Origin: Achatina immaculata | Lineage: Eukaryota; Mollusca; Gastropoda; Stylommatophora; Achatinidae | NCBI GenBank assembly: GCA_009760885.1 | Contig: CM019701.1 | Span: 16,869,975-16,933,974, forward strand | Reading direction: 5' to 3' | DNA length: 64,000 nucleotides | Notes under the pieces: generated by a model | Seen by the model: only the letters and a program-made list of their open reading frames with translations | Told to the model about the DNA's origin: nothing | Databases searched by the model: none | Made by a program: the position numbers and the translations under genes | In this document: piece after piece, positions 11,351 through 23,065 of the stretch | Position numbering within the stretch: the stretch's first letter is position 1 | Layout of the letters: each line of letters opens with the position of its first letter

Positions 11351-12994
11351 ACTGACATAGCAACCAAAAACAGATCCTGAAAACCTATCACTGAAAGCTA
11401 ACAAAAGACGAGTTCCGAGTCTGTTAAATGTCCTTACACGAACTGATGCAGGGAATGTGATAGCATAACACTGATTATAGCAATGGTTATAGCACTGGTT
11501 ATATCACCATGTTACTGATTCTAGCACATAGCAGGAGCTACGCTTGGCGGATGAAAGCACACAGCAGATTCCTGCACGCTGCTAAGCTGATCACTAGAAC
11601 AAACACGATTATTGACATTCAGAACTCCCCTGTAACTATGTCGCTGAACAACCCAACACATCAAATCCAATAAGACGAACCTCGATCAAATTCATAGACT
11701 TGCTCTTTTTTTTTTTTTTTTGACAAATACACAGCAATTCAGTTTGTCCTGGCCGTCCTGCGGCCTTGCTCAGACTATGTCACTAGGCCCGCGATCGAAG
11801 CAGAGAACTGGAGATGCAGTGACGAACGTCTAAATGTGGGCCTGCATGATTTTGTCTATAAACCTCTCCCGCTTGTTCATAGCTCTATCCCTCTCCTTCT
11901 CTTGTGCTTTCTGATTAAAAATGCACGTTTGAACAACGGGGGCAAGACTATAGGAGATTCCGCGCTGATGTGAGCGTTCATGGCGCTAGCGAGTTAGCTG
12001 TTTTGCCAATGATTGGATCGTGGAGGTTTTTTTCTTATTCCCTTTCGCTTGTACACGACTGCTCTCCGATTATACAAAGCTTCAGATTCTCATTGCTCAC
12101 ATACACACACACACACACACACACACAGTGGTTCAGTGATGGTGGCTGTTGTTGTGCTAGTAATGACGTCACATAACAAAGTGAACTGATGGCGTGGCGT
12201 GTATAGATTTTTGTTGTACAGGCTAAGCCAGGGACGGCCTGCACGAGCGCAAGTCGCGACACTTGTGGATCAGGAAGTCCAACACGGCCACTGTGGGTTC
12301 TCCAACATTTGGGGGTTTTTTTTGCCTGAACAGAAATATTTAAGCATTCTCTGCACAAATATTCCCCTGTGTGCATGAACCACAGAAAACTTGTGGGAGA
12401 GCGCGGTCTCATTTATCGTTTTGAAGAACATTATAGAATATACACAAGTTGATGTGATAGTCACTTGATTATTACTTCTGACATAAGCACACCTTCATAT
12501 CTGTTTCCGTTACAGGCATTAACGTTTTATTAAGTGCTGTTTTTTTTTTTTAAAATCTTAGTTCTCACAAAATAATCTGAACAATCATGAATGAATGCAG
12601 AAATCCCATGTAGTAAATATTGTAACACGCAAGTAGGTTCTCAAAGTAGATTATGTGTGTGTGTTTGTGTCTGTTCGTGTGTGTAGTTTTTCGCTGGATC
12701 TTCTTCAGTGGAGAATGGGACGGGAAGATAGAAGAGGGGAGATGTGGGAAGTCTGAGCAGAGAGCACAACGTTCATGTATACTGTTTTCTAGTTTAATGC
12801 ATTGCCTAGATTACCGTCAAGATTAGTGTATTGTCTGATTACATTATTCCATAAATGAAACTTAGAGTATAAATGAGATGTTGTTATGTGGAGGTTTTCT
12901 CTGTAACGGGGTTTTCGTTAGTGCAAGCTTCGGGACCACGGCCAGCAGCAGATTGACAACGAAGATAAAAGTTCTGATTTGTCAGACTTGTGTG
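11351..12994. other. Longest left-half unique stretch, no gene recognised
   Basis: It holds poly-T runs (11706-11721 and about 12540-12551), an AC microsatellite (about 12101-12127) and a perfect palindromic pair of opposed CCAAT boxes, ccaatgattgg, at 12006-12016. A 125-codon minus frame (12035-12412) runs partly through the AC repeat and has no domain I recognise. The segment 11740-12020 is less AT-rich and has CpGs, so an unrecognised promoter or exon cannot be excluded. Confidence 0.5.
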
Positions 12995-12995
12995 T

Positions 12996-13722
12996 CTAAC
13001 ACTCTCTTACATGGGACTGATCTAACACTTTCTTACATGGGACTGACCTAACACTTTCTTACATGGGACTGATCTAACACTCTCTTACATGGGACTGACC
13101 TAACACTTTCTTACATGGGACTGACCTAACACTCTCTTACATGGGACTGACCTAACACTTTCTTACATGGGACTGACATAACACTTTCTTACATGGGACT
13201 GACCTAACACTTTCTTACATGGGACTGACCTAACACTTTCTTACATGGGACTGACCTAACACTTTCTTACATGGGACTGACCTAACACTTTCTTACATGG
13301 GACTGACCTAACACTTTCTTACTTGGGACTGACCTAACACTTTCTTACATGGGACTGACCTAACACTTTCTTACATGGGACTGACCTAACACTTTCTTAC
13401 ATGGGACTGACCTAACACTTTCTTACATGGGACTGACCTAACACTCTCTTACATGGGACTGACCTAACACTTTCTTACATGGGACTGACCTAACACTTTC
13501 TTACATGGGACTGACCTAACACACTCTTACATGGGACTGACCTAACACTTTCTTACATGGGACTGACCTAACACTTTCTTACATGGGACTGACCTAACAC
13601 TTTCTTACATGAGACTGATCTAACACTCTCTTACATGGGACTGACCTAACACACTCTTACATGGGACTGACCTAACACATTCTTACATGGTACTGACCTA
13701 ACACACTCTTAAATGGGACTGA
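12996..13722. repeat. 26-bp minisatellite, about 28 copies
   Basis: Units of ctaacactttcttacatggg plus actgac are very uniform, with scattered ctctct, cacact and gagact variants. Rare variants at both ends and a homogeneous centre suggest recent expansion from the middle. Confidence 0.97.
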
Positions 13723-13819
13723 AAGCATGGATGAACAAATTCAAGAGGCAAGAAAATAAATCTTTCGTCTTGACTGAATTCGCAAAATAATGAACATCAA
13801 GTGGCAAGACTAAGTAAGC

Positions 13820-14235
13820 AGCGGTGAGACCCTGCAGGTGGTAAGTTTCTAGCAGGGAGACCCTGCAGGTGGTAAGTTTCTAGCAGGGAGACCCTGCAGT
13901 GTGGTAAGTTTCTAGCAGGGAGACCCTGCAGGTGGTAAGTTTCTAGCAGGGAGACCCTGCAGTGTGGTAAGTTTCTAGCAGGGAGACCCTGCAGTGTGGT
14001 AAGTTTCTAGCAGGGAGACCCTGCAGTGTGGTAAGTTTCTAGCAGGGAGACCCTGCAGTGTGGTAAGTTTCTAGCAGGGAGACCCTGCAGTGTGGTAAGT
14101 TTCTAGCAGGGAGACCCTGCAGTGTGGTAATTTTCTAGCAGGGAGACCCTGCAGTGTGGTAAGTTTCTAGCAGGGAGACCCTGCAGTGTGGTAAGTTTCT
14201 AGCAGGGAGACCCTGCAGCGTGATAAACTTCTAGC
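13820..14235. repeat. 30/32-bp minisatellite, each unit with a hairpin and a splice-donor-like word
   Basis: About 13 units contain gcagggagaccctgc, a perfect 6-bp stem with an AGA loop, then gtggtaagtttctag. The tggtaagt word matches the metazoan 5' splice-site consensus, and tttctag followed by cag looks like an acceptor. Two unit lengths alternate at the left edge (caggtgg versus cagtgtgg). Confidence 0.95.
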
Positions 14236-14370
14236 AGTGACGACAACACTAAACAGCAGAAGGTGAGGTTGTACAGAAAGATAGCAAGAAAGATAGCAAG
14301 AAAGAAAGATAGCAATAAAGATAGCAGTCATAGCAACAAACATACATGACATGGTAAACGTGTTGCGAGA

Positions 14371-15340
14371 AGTAGACCTTGAGGTAAATATGTAGAGAGA
14401 AGTAGACCTTAAGGTAAATATGTAGAGAGAAGTAGACCTTAAGGTAAATATGTAGAGAGAAGTGGATCATGTGGTAAATATGTAGAGAGAAGTGGATCAT
14501 ATGGTAAATATGTAGAGAGAAGTAGACCTTGAGGTAAATATGTAGAGAGAAGTGGATCATGTGGTAAATATGTAGAGAGAAGTAGACCTTGAGGTAAATA
14601 TGTAGAGAGAAGTGGATCATGTGGTAAATATGTAGAGAGAAGTAGACCTTGAGGTAAATATGTAGAGAGAAGTGGATCATGTGGTAAATATGTAGAGAGA
14701 AGTGGATCATATGGTAAATATGTAGAGAGAAGTAGACCTTGAGGTAAATATGTAGAGAGAAGTGGATCATGTGGTAAATATGTAGAGAGAAGTAGACCTT
14801 GAGGTAAATATGTAGAGAGAAGTGGATCATGTGGTAAATATGTAGAGAGAAGTGGATCATATGGTAAATATGTAGAGAGAAGTAGACATTGAGGTAAATA
14901 TGTAGAGAGAAGTGGATCATGTGGTAAATATGTAGAGAGAAGTGGATCATGTGGTAAATATGTAGAGAGAAGTGGATCATATGGTAAATATGTAGAGAGA
15001 AGTAGACCTTGAGGTAAATATGTAGAGAGAAGTGGATCATGTGGTAAATATGTAGAGAGAAGTGGATCATATGGTAAATATGTAGAGAGAAGTGGATCAT
15101 GTGGTAAATATGTAGAGAGAAGTAGACCTTGAGGTAAATATGTAGAGAGAAGTGGATCATGTGGTAAATATGTAGAGAGAAGTAGACATTGAGGTAAATA
15201 TGTAGAGAGAAGTGGATCATGTGGTAAATATGTAGAGAGAAGTGGATCATGTGATAAATATGTAGAGAGAAGTGGATCATGTGGTAAATATGTAGAGAGA
15301 AGTAGACCTTGAGGTAAATATGTAGAGAGAAGTAGATCAT
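14371..15340. repeat. 30-bp two-variant minisatellite, 32 units without indels
   Basis: All units share ggtaaatatgtagagagaag. Two main types differ in the remaining bases: type A carries tagaccttga, type B carries tggatcatgt, and a sub-type B' carries tggatcatat. A and B alternate irregularly, often as A-B-A-B-B'. The period stays exactly 30 for about 970 bp. The 313-363 codon minus frames are artefacts of that period. Confidence 0.97.
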
Positions 15341-15665
15341 AAGGTAAAGTATTGAGAGAAGTAGAACTTAAAGTAAGCATGTAGAGAGAAGTAGATACTA
15401 TGGTAAACGTATAGAGAGAAGTAGATCATATGGTAAATATATAGAGCGAACTAGATCATAAGATAAAGTTATAGAGAGAAGTAGAACATCAGGTAAGTGT
15501 GTAGAGAGAATTAGATCATAAAGTAAACGTAAACGTAAGAAGTAGATCATATCGTAAACGAATAGACAGAAGTAGATCATATGGTAAAGGTATAGATAGA
15601 AGTAGAACATAAGGTAAGCGTGTAGAGAAAAGTAGATCATAAAGTAAATTAAACTGAGATAGAAA
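15341..15665. repeat. Degenerate edge of the 30-bp array
   Basis: Diverged units of about 30-33 bp with gtagatcata and gtaaa words continue the previous array, now with indels and substitutions. Confidence 0.85.
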
Positions 15666-15799
15666 GATGTGTCATCCAATGGTAGACGCTTATATCATGT
15701 AGGTTGTCTGGGAAGAACTGACAAACAAACAAAACTGTTCTCACAGAAACCTAGCATCTTCGTGCCAAAAGTCAACCCTGATACGAGATTCTCAGGTAA

Positions 15800-16285
15800 A
15801 TAATCTCTGGCTGTTTCTACACCAGTTTTCATAGATCTGCTATCTACTTGTCATCTACCCGTCATAGATCTGCTATCTACTTGTCATCTACCCGTCATAG
15901 ATCTGCTATCTACTTGTCATCTACCCGTCATAGATCTGCTATCTACTTGTCATCTACCCGTCATAGATCTACTATGTACTTGTCATCTACCCGTCATAGA
16001 TCTGCTATCTACTTGTCATCTACCCGTCATAGGCCTGTCATCTACCCGTCATCTACTTGTCATCCTCCAGCCATCTACTTGTCACCTGTCCCTCATCTAC
16101 TTGTCATCTATCTGTCATCTAAATGTCGTCTGCTTGTCACCTGCCCCTCATCTACTTGGCATCTACCTGTCATCTACTTGCCGTCTAATTGTCATTTACT
16201 TGTTACCTGCCCCTCATTAAATTGCCATTTACTCGTTATCTACTTGTCATCTATCTGTCATTCATTTATTATCATCAACCTGTCA
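15800..16285. repeat. 33-bp minisatellite with a decayed right flank
   Basis: About six near-perfect units (15833-16040) of catagatctgctatctact plus tgtcatctacccg are followed by diverged cttgtcatctac-type words. The period of 33 keeps an 11-residue periodic frame open. Confidence 0.92.
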
Positions 16286-16489
16286 TCATTTATAAGGAAG
16301 TGCAGGTGTTAATGTCGCTGACTTGCACATTTATGTTACAGCAGATTTAACTAAACTGACGTTGTCTGGTTAATCTGGGATAGATTTGTTTTATTAAACT
16401 GGGTTCATCTGACCAGATTAAGACTAGATTTGACAGCTGTTGTCTGATAAGGGAGAATTTGCAGCACTTGCTGTCAAGAAAAAAAATAC

Positions 16490-17125
16490 TTTTGCATCTC
16501 AGGCTTCTGGAGAGATAGACAACAAAATGATATCTCAGGCTTCTGAAGAGATCAGACAACAAATGATATCTCAGGCTTCTGAAGAGATCAGACAACAAAT
16601 GATATCTCAGGCTTCTGAAGAGATCAGACAACAAATGATATCTCAGAGATCAGACAACAAATGATATCTCAGGCTTCTGAAGAGATCAGACAACAAATGA
16701 TATCTCAGAGATCAGACAACAAATGATATCTCAGGCTTCTGAAGAGATCAGACAACAAATGATATCTCAGGCTTCTGAAGAGATCAGACGACAAATGATA
16801 TCTCAGAGATCAGACAACAAATTATATCTCAGAGATCAGACAACAAATGATGTCTCAGAGATCAGACAACAAATGATATCTCAGAGATCAGACAATAAAT
16901 GATGTCTCAGAAATCAGACAACAATTGATATCTCAGAGATCAGACAACAAATGATATCTCAGGGTTCTTCAGAGATCAGACAACAAATGATATCTCAGAG
17001 ACCAGACAACAAATGATGTCTCAGAGATCAGACAACAAATGATGTCTCAGAGATCAGACAACAAATGATGCCTCAGAGATCAGACAACAAATGATGTCTC
17101 AGAGATCAGACAACAAATGATGACA
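16490..17125. repeat. Minisatellite with two unit lengths (36 and 26 bp)
   Basis: The common core is gagatcagacaacaaatgat plus atctca. Long units add a 10-bp ggcttctgaa extension. Long units dominate the left, and short units with a tgtctca variant dominate the right. The mixture suggests that one form arose by a 10-bp gain or loss and both were then amplified. Confidence 0.93.
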
Positions 17126-17978
17126 CCCCGGGCTGTTTCTGACAGTTTTGGGCGTGGCCAGCGTGAGTTACGAGCACACAGTGAAAATAAAAGAAGAAGA
17201 CGAATGTCAAAGATTTGAAAGAAAATCTGCAGTACACATTAGTCCCAACATTGGCCATACATTACTATATTGAAAAGAAAGAAAAAGGCCCTTTTCCACT
17301 GGAAGCTTGACGGTATAGCATGAGAAAAGAAAGCTGATATTGATCATGTAATCCACATGCTGACCTTTATATTCAGAACTTGCAGGCTATCTTTGCTCGA
17401 CCGTCAGCTCACGCGTGAGATATTGCGTTCCAGTAATCATGGACTGGAAGTTCGTTCCTGCAATCAGAAGCAATTTGCTTGAGTAGATCTTTGGAGACGC
17501 CCCTGTGACAGGGTATCTATCTGGGGGCCATTGATTGCTAAGATGCTGGGCACCTCATCTCTCATGGCTCCACTGATGACGCTCCTTACAAGATGATTAA
17601 TGTATGGGGCATTCAGATAAAGCTGCACAGATCCACATCACAACGCGCAGATGAACAAGCGCTTACAGATAACACTCCACAGTCAACACACATTATGCAG
17701 CGCAGATTAAAATCATTCTCCCAGAACACATCTGACAGTTAGTACTGATGTGATTGAAGAACATTTAGATGCAAACTTTGCAGGGTAAGGAGTCCTCTAT
17801 AAGGAGTATCTTTCAAACGACGCGAGACTCACTCAGAGAACAAAGATTTGACAAATCAAAGACAAGTACTTTCCAATGTGTACAGCGTCGCGAAATTAAA
17901 GCATTTCTTGGAAAAAAAACTAGGAGAAGAAAATGATAGATGGAGAAATGGATGATCAGTTACAAGAAATGGATAAGT
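17126..17978. other. Unique spacer, no gene recognised
   Basis: This is mixed-composition sequence with moderate GC at 17390-17620. I see no open frame with a recognisable domain, no tRNA and no TE signature. Confidence 0.5.
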
Positions 17979-18205
17979 TTCTCTGAGTACATCGATGGGA
18001 GACACGTTTCTCTGAGCACATCGATGAGAGACAGGTTTCTCTGAGTACATCGATGGGAGACACGTTTCTCTGAGCACATCGATGGGAGACAGGTTTCTCT
18101 GAGCACATCGATGGGAGACAGGTCTTTCTGAGTACATCTAAGGGAGACATGTTTCTCTGAGTACATCGATGGGAGACAAGTTTCTCTGAGTACATCGATG
18201 TGAGA
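17979..18205. repeat. 29-bp minisatellite, about 8 copies
   Basis: Units of ctctgagtacatcgatggga plus gacacgttt. The 29-bp period gives three interleaved periodic minus frames, none of them a gene. Confidence 0.95.
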
Positions 18206-18654
18206 CAGAGCTAGTAAGGGGTCTGTTTCTAAAATATCCAGTTGAGGAGAATGACACAAGAGACGCAGATATTTCAGATTATAAACGCCTATACAAACAT
18301 AGCCACAAACATCCGTTAACATAGCCACAAACATCCCCAAACATAGCCATTTCAAAATGCACCTTTTAAAAACATTTACAAGAAAGGGTCCTAAGACAGA
18401 TCGAGCAGAGAAATTTATCTGCCAATCATGGCTCTTTCACAGTGTCAAAACTATTGATCCTAATGGCCTCATTTTGTCACGTGGGTTTAGCCCTCTGTGA
18501 CATTATTGGAGGGCTATTTGTAGATGGAGACAATCTTTGGTAAGATAAATGTCCTTCACGTCCTTCCCCAGTCTGATATGCCTTCCCGTTCTATCAATCT
18601 GCCCTACCCGACTCTGCCAGGTAAAAATCTATCACCTTCCTCTGACGTCACTGC
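18206..18654. other. Unique spacer
   Basis: Nothing is recognised. A short duplicated acatagccacaaacatcc (about 18298-18336) is the only structure seen. Confidence 0.5.
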
Positions 18655-19310
18655 ATCCAGTAAATGCGCTTGTGTGGACATTCTGACATGATTGATGCAA
18701 GCGCTTGTGTGGACATTCTGACATGATTGATGCAAGAGCTTGTGTGGACATTCTGACATGATTGATGCAAGCGCTTGTGTGGACATTCTGACATGATTGG
18801 TGCAAGCGCTTGTGTGGACATTCTGATATGATTGATACAAGAGCTTGTGTAGACATTCTGACATGATTAAATGTGGCCAGTACATACTATTTTGTGAACA
18901 TTATAACATGATTGATACATGAGCTTGTGTAGACATTCTGATATGATTAAATGTGGCCAGTACATGCTTTTTTGTGGACATTCTGATATGATTGAATGTA
19001 ACCAGTACAAGTGCTTGTGTGGACAATCTGACATGGCTGAATGTTGCCAGTACAAGCTCTTTTGCGACATGATTGATACAAGTGCTTGTGCGGACATTCT
19101 GTCATTATTGAATGTGACCAGTACAAGCGCTTATGTAGATAATCTGAATTAAGTGGCCAGTGCAAGCTCTTTTGTGGACATTCTGTCACGATTAAATATG
19201 ATCAGTACAAGCGCTGATGTGGACAATCTGACATGATTGAATGTGACCAGTACAAGCGCTTGTGTGGCCAATCTGTCATGATTGAATATGGCCAGTATTA
19301 AAAAGGTTCT
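18655..19310. repeat. 35-bp array grading into a unit of about 45 bp
   Basis: The left part (18655-18870) has six units of gcttgtgtggacattctgac plus atgattgatgcaa. From about 18871 the units gain an aatgtggccagtacatg-type segment and become about 45 bp and more diverged. A longer unit therefore derives from, or gave rise to, the shorter one in the same array. Confidence 0.92.
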
Positions 19311-19805
19311 GAAAGCTTTAGTTCGGAATGTCATAGTGATATGTTAAAAGACTTGAATACAATAATGACATTTGTGAGAATGTCAGAAGAATATTTTTTG
19401 TAATAACAATGAGAAATAATTTAATATAGAAATGTATGATGACATTGCTGTACAATTCATTGTAGAAGTATATATTTGATGAAACTCTGAGATGATTTTA
19501 TGTACGATTATACTGTGAGGTGGTTGTATGTAAGATTGTACTGTGAGATGATTGTATGTATGATTGAACTGATGGATGACAGGTAAAATTCGTTAGAGAA
19601 ATGTCTAATCAGGACAGCAGATCAGACAAGAAGATGAGGGATGTTCTTTCTTCAGTAAGATGACTACTGGGAGCCACGTAGGGAAATGTAACAGATTAAA
19701 GGGATGGCGACTGCAGTAACACTGGTTAATATAAATAAGGTAGATAGAGGTGTATGGTGCAGTTTTACAAAGTGAGGGAGGAAGTGAGCAAGGTGAGAAA
19801 AAAAC
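19311..19805. other. Unique AT-rich spacer
   Basis: About three diverged copies of a ctgtgagatgattgtatgta word lie at 19510-19565. No gene is seen. Confidence 0.5.
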
Positions 19806-20560
19806 GAATATAAAGTATGAGAATGTATAAATGAAAAATATACAACATCCGATATTTCGGCGTGAGCCTTATTCGAGGATACATATACAACGAAATACAA
19901 ACATATAGAACTTATCTGAAGTGTCTTGCTCCCAGTGAAGCAGAAATGTGTGTGGAAGAAGGAGGAGGAGGAAAAAAAACCACGCTGCCTACAGACAAAA
20001 GATTCCCGATATAGCCAATCATAACGAAGAAACGGAGAGAGAGGAGGAGAACAAGTGGGAGAAAGGGGTTGGGGGAAGGCAATAGAAACATGATAGCCGC
20101 TAGAGGTGTCGGGGGGGGGGAGGGGGAAGGGGAGAGAAAAGGGGACGCGGAGAGATAATGAATGAAGAACTTAAACACCTACAGGGAGGAAATGTGGAAC
20201 TGGTGAATAGGACAAGACCAGTATGTTGGCAGAGAAGGAAATAGGATAGTAGTAGGGAGGGGTAGCATAGAGAAAGAAAGTAGAGTATAAAAAAGGCCAG
20301 TGGAAAAATACAGAAAGGAACACAGAAAGCTGAAGACATTGTTAATTCCAGCTGGGTAGAGACAGCCAGTCTGTAGGCAGCGTGGTTTTTTTTCCTCCTC
20401 CTCCTCCTTCTTCCACACACATTTCTCCTTCACTGGGAGCAAGACACTTCATATAAATTCTATGTTTGTATTTCGTTGTGTATGTATCCTCGAATAAGGC
20501 TCACGCCGAAATATCGGATGTTGTATGTTTTTCATTTATACATTCTCATACTTTATATTC
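19806..20560. mobile_element. Foldback element: 190-bp inverted repeats around a 372-bp loop
   Basis: The left arm (19806-19996) is the reverse complement of the right arm (20369-20560) at about 95% identity by eye, including the words cgatatttcggcgtgagcct, gtgtcttgctcccagtgaag and ccacgctgcctacagac. The loop (19997-20368) is G-rich with no transposase or RT frame. Each arm contains, on the appropriate strand, ggctcacgccgaaat. That GGC/GCC stem followed by GAAA resembles half of a hammerhead core as known from Penelope-like retroelements, but the CUGAUGA half is not intact. It could be a foldback or MITE-like element or an inverted pair of retroelement ends. Confidence 0.75.
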
Positions 20561-20589
20561 TTACACTCTTTTGATATGTTTTTACTAAT

Positions 20590-20735
20590 TTAATTTGTAT
20601 TTTTTTACTAAATCAAGTGTGTGGGAAGAATGAAAGATGGAGTGATGAAGGGCAGAATGTAAGACGGGCCTGCGTGCCCAATTCTTTACCCTTGAAAAAT
20701 AAAGATTATTCATTCATTCATTCATTCATTCTCTT
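20590..20735 (+). mobile_element. LINE family E, 3' end fragment (copy 1 of 3)
   Basis: The words agggcagaatgtaagac, gcctgcgtgcccaattct and ataaagatt match the 3' ends of the family E copies at 32778-34126 and 46721-47487. Here the terminal microsatellite is attc-type (about 20708-20731). Only the 3' untranslated end is recognisable, so the upstream boundary is approximate. Confidence 0.8.
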
Positions 20736-20840
20736 TCTTTCTCACACACAAGCTCATATTTTCTCTCTTTCTTTCTCACACACAAGCTCATATTTTCTCT
20801 CTTTCTTTCTCACACATAAGCTGATATTTTCTCTCTTTTA
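20736..20840. repeat. 36-bp repeat, 3 copies
   Basis: Units of tttctttctcacacacaagc plus tcatattttctctc follow directly on the LINE tail. Confidence 0.88.
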
Positions 20841-21336
20841 AACTTTCTCTCACTCCATGTCCCTCTCGCTCTTTCAGTCTCTTTCTTTCTCACTCTCTGA
20901 ATATTGTGTGCTTGCTGGGACACATCTGACGTGACAAGGAAGAAGAAGAGAGCCTGATAAGGATGTTGGAAGACTTTCTCGAGAAGTGTTGACAAATCCG
21001 CTGCCTCTGTTTTGATGTATTGTAACTTTTTGGACGAAAGGGCAACATGATAGTGATTGTTGAAATAGTAAAGGAATAGCGATACAAGACAATGACCAAG
21101 ACACATCATCATCTTGTGATGTTCGCATAATGTAGATCAGACACACCGAATATTTATTCTGACTGTTGCAAGATGGGATATCAGGATAAGGCTCTACTGC
21201 CATCTCTTGATGTTGTCCACTTCTGTGCTTTTCCGTCGTCCTTTAGTTCTTGTGGTATGATTACTTTCCTTCATATTTTTTGTTTTCAGTTACCAAGGGC
21301 TGGGGTAAATGTCTGTTGTTCTATCCCTAAAATTAA
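20841..21336. other. Unique spacer
   Basis: Short minus frames of 69-109 codons overlap here in three phases, with no domain recognised in any. No gene is called. Confidence 0.5.
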
Positions 21337-21520
21337 ATTTTCTCAGTCAGTCAGTCAGTCATTTGCATGTCCCTTGCTGAACTTTGCCTCCTTAACATCT
21401 CTCACGTAGGCCTCCCAGTTGTGAGCAAGATGGCCTGCTGCTGATGTATCCATTTGCAGATTATCAACGATGTCTTGCAGCCATCTTCGCCTTGGTCGTC
21501 CTCCATTTCTTTTGAGGAAC
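21337..21520 (-). mobile_element. LINE family A (RTE/BovB-like), 3' end fragment
   Basis: The minus strand encodes RPRRRWLQD and ends KFSKGHAND before a stop. It then runs into an actg-type terminal repeat (21341-21360 on the plus strand as cagtcagtcagtcagtca). The same C-terminal words and tail occur at 44026-44370 and 54855-55600. RTE-clade elements such as BovB have a comparable basic C-terminus and end in short actga repeats. The fragment is 5'-truncated within about 180 bp and abuts the 42-bp array. Confidence 0.8.
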
Positions 21521-21596
21521 TAGTTAATGTAATAATCAGAACATCTTCTTTCAGTTCCAAACACTGCCACCACACGTACCATGAGCTTCCTTGTTG

Positions 21597-22500
21597 CTCA
21601 CGTCAAGTTTTGTCACGCCCCACAATCTTCTATATGTTTCAGAGTCACGTTTTGTCACGCCCCACAATCTTCTATATGTTTCAGAGTCAAGTTTTGTCAC
21701 GCCCCACAATCTTCTATATGTTTCAGAGTCACGTTTTGTCACGCCCCACAATCTTCTATATGTTTCAGAGTCAAGTTTTGTCACGCCCCACAATCTTCTA
21801 TATGTTTCAGAGTCAAGTTTTGTCACGCCCCACAATCTTCTATATGTTTCAGAGTCAAGTTTTGTCACGCCCCACAATCTTGTATATGTTTCAGAGTCAC
21901 GTTATGTCAGAAAACGCCCCACAATCTTCTATATGTTTCAGAGTCAAGTTTTGTCACGCCCCACAATCTTCTATATGTTTCAGAGTCAAGTTTTGTCACG
22001 CCCCACAATCTTCTATATGTTTCAGAGTCACGTTATGTCAGAAAACGCCCCACAATCTTCTATATGTTTCGGAGTCAAGTTTTGTCACGCCCTACAATCT
22101 TCTATATGTTTCAGAGTCAAGTTTTGTCATGCTCCACAATCTTCTATATGTTTCAGAGTAAAGATTTGTCAGAAAACGCCCCACAATCTTCTATATGTTT
22201 CAGAGTCAAGTTTTGTCACGCCCCACAATCTTCTATATGTTTCAGAGTCAAGTTTTGTCACGCCCCACAATCTTCTATATGTTTCAGAGTCAAGTTTTGT
22301 CACGCCCCACAATCTTCTATATGTTTCAGAGTCAAGTTTTGTCACGCCCCACAATCTTCTATATGTTTCAGAGTCAAGTTTTGTCAGAAAACGTCCCACA
22401 ATCTTCTATATGTTTCACAGCTAAGATTTGTTAGAAAACGCCCCACAATCTTCTACATATTTCAGAGTCAGGTTTTGTCATAAAATGCCTCACAATCTTC
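21597..22500. repeat. 42-bp minisatellite, about 21 copies
   Basis: Units of gtcaagttttgtcacgcccc plus acaatcttctatatgtttcaga. Several units carry a 3-bp longer variant with gtcagaaaacgcc. The divisible-by-3 period yields four overlapping 14-residue periodic frames on both strands, and none is a gene. Confidence 0.96.
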
Positions 22501-22574
22501 TGTATTGTCCAGTTTGAACAAGATCAAATGTTAGTTCCCATTGTCTTGTGTGATGTTCTTGCTGCTTAAGACGT

Positions 22575-22830
22575 TCAGGTCTCTTGACTACACAGATGTG
22601 ATAACTTGCAAACAAAAGTCTGTCAAGTGTCTGGACTACACAGATGTGATAACTTGCAAACAAAAGTCTGTCAAGCGTCTGGACTACACAGATGTGATAA
22701 CTAGCAAACCAAAGTCTGTCAAGTGTCTGGACTACACAGATGTGATAACTAGCAAACAAAAGTCTGTCAAGTGTCTGGACTACACAGATGTGATAACTAG
22801 CAAACCAAAGAATTTCAGGTGTCTGGACTT
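22575..22830. repeat. 48-bp minisatellite, 5 copies
   Basis: Units contain ctggactacacagatgtgat, aactagcaaac and aaagtctgtcaag. Variants (acttgc versus actagc) are grouped left and right. Confidence 0.94.
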
Positions 22831-23065
22831 CAAGGTTTGTATCACCTGTATAACACTTAATACGTCAAGGTTTTGTATCACCTGTATAACACTTAATACT
22901 TCAAGGTTTGTATCACCTGTATAACACTTAATACTTCAATGTTTGTATCACCTGTATAACACTTAATACTTCAAGGTTTTGTATCACCTGTATAACACTT
23001 AATACTTCAAGGTTTTGTATCACCTGTATAACACTTAATACTTCAAGGTTTGTGTCACCTGTATA
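22831..23065. repeat. 35-36-bp minisatellite, about 6 copies
   Basis: Units of ttcaaggtttgtatcacctg plus tataacacttaatac. A single T-run length change (ggttt or ggtttt) accounts for the length variation. Confidence 0.94.

Noticed and set aside
12006..12016. Opposed CCAAT boxes (ccaatgattgg) as a promoter
   Set aside because: An 11-bp palindrome alone is likely by chance in 64 kb, and no start site or coding exon is seen next to it.
12035..12412. 125-codon minus frame as a gene
   Set aside because: It passes through an AC microsatellite (Val/Cys run) and has no recognisable domain or support at either end.
14249..15380. 313-363 codon minus-strand frames in the 30-bp array
   Set aside because: Two frames are open at once over the same repeat, so neither is likely to be selected as protein.
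21454..22483. Four overlapping long frames with 14-residue periods
   Set aside because: All derive from the 42-bp minisatellite. The supposed starts lie in the LINE fragment or array.
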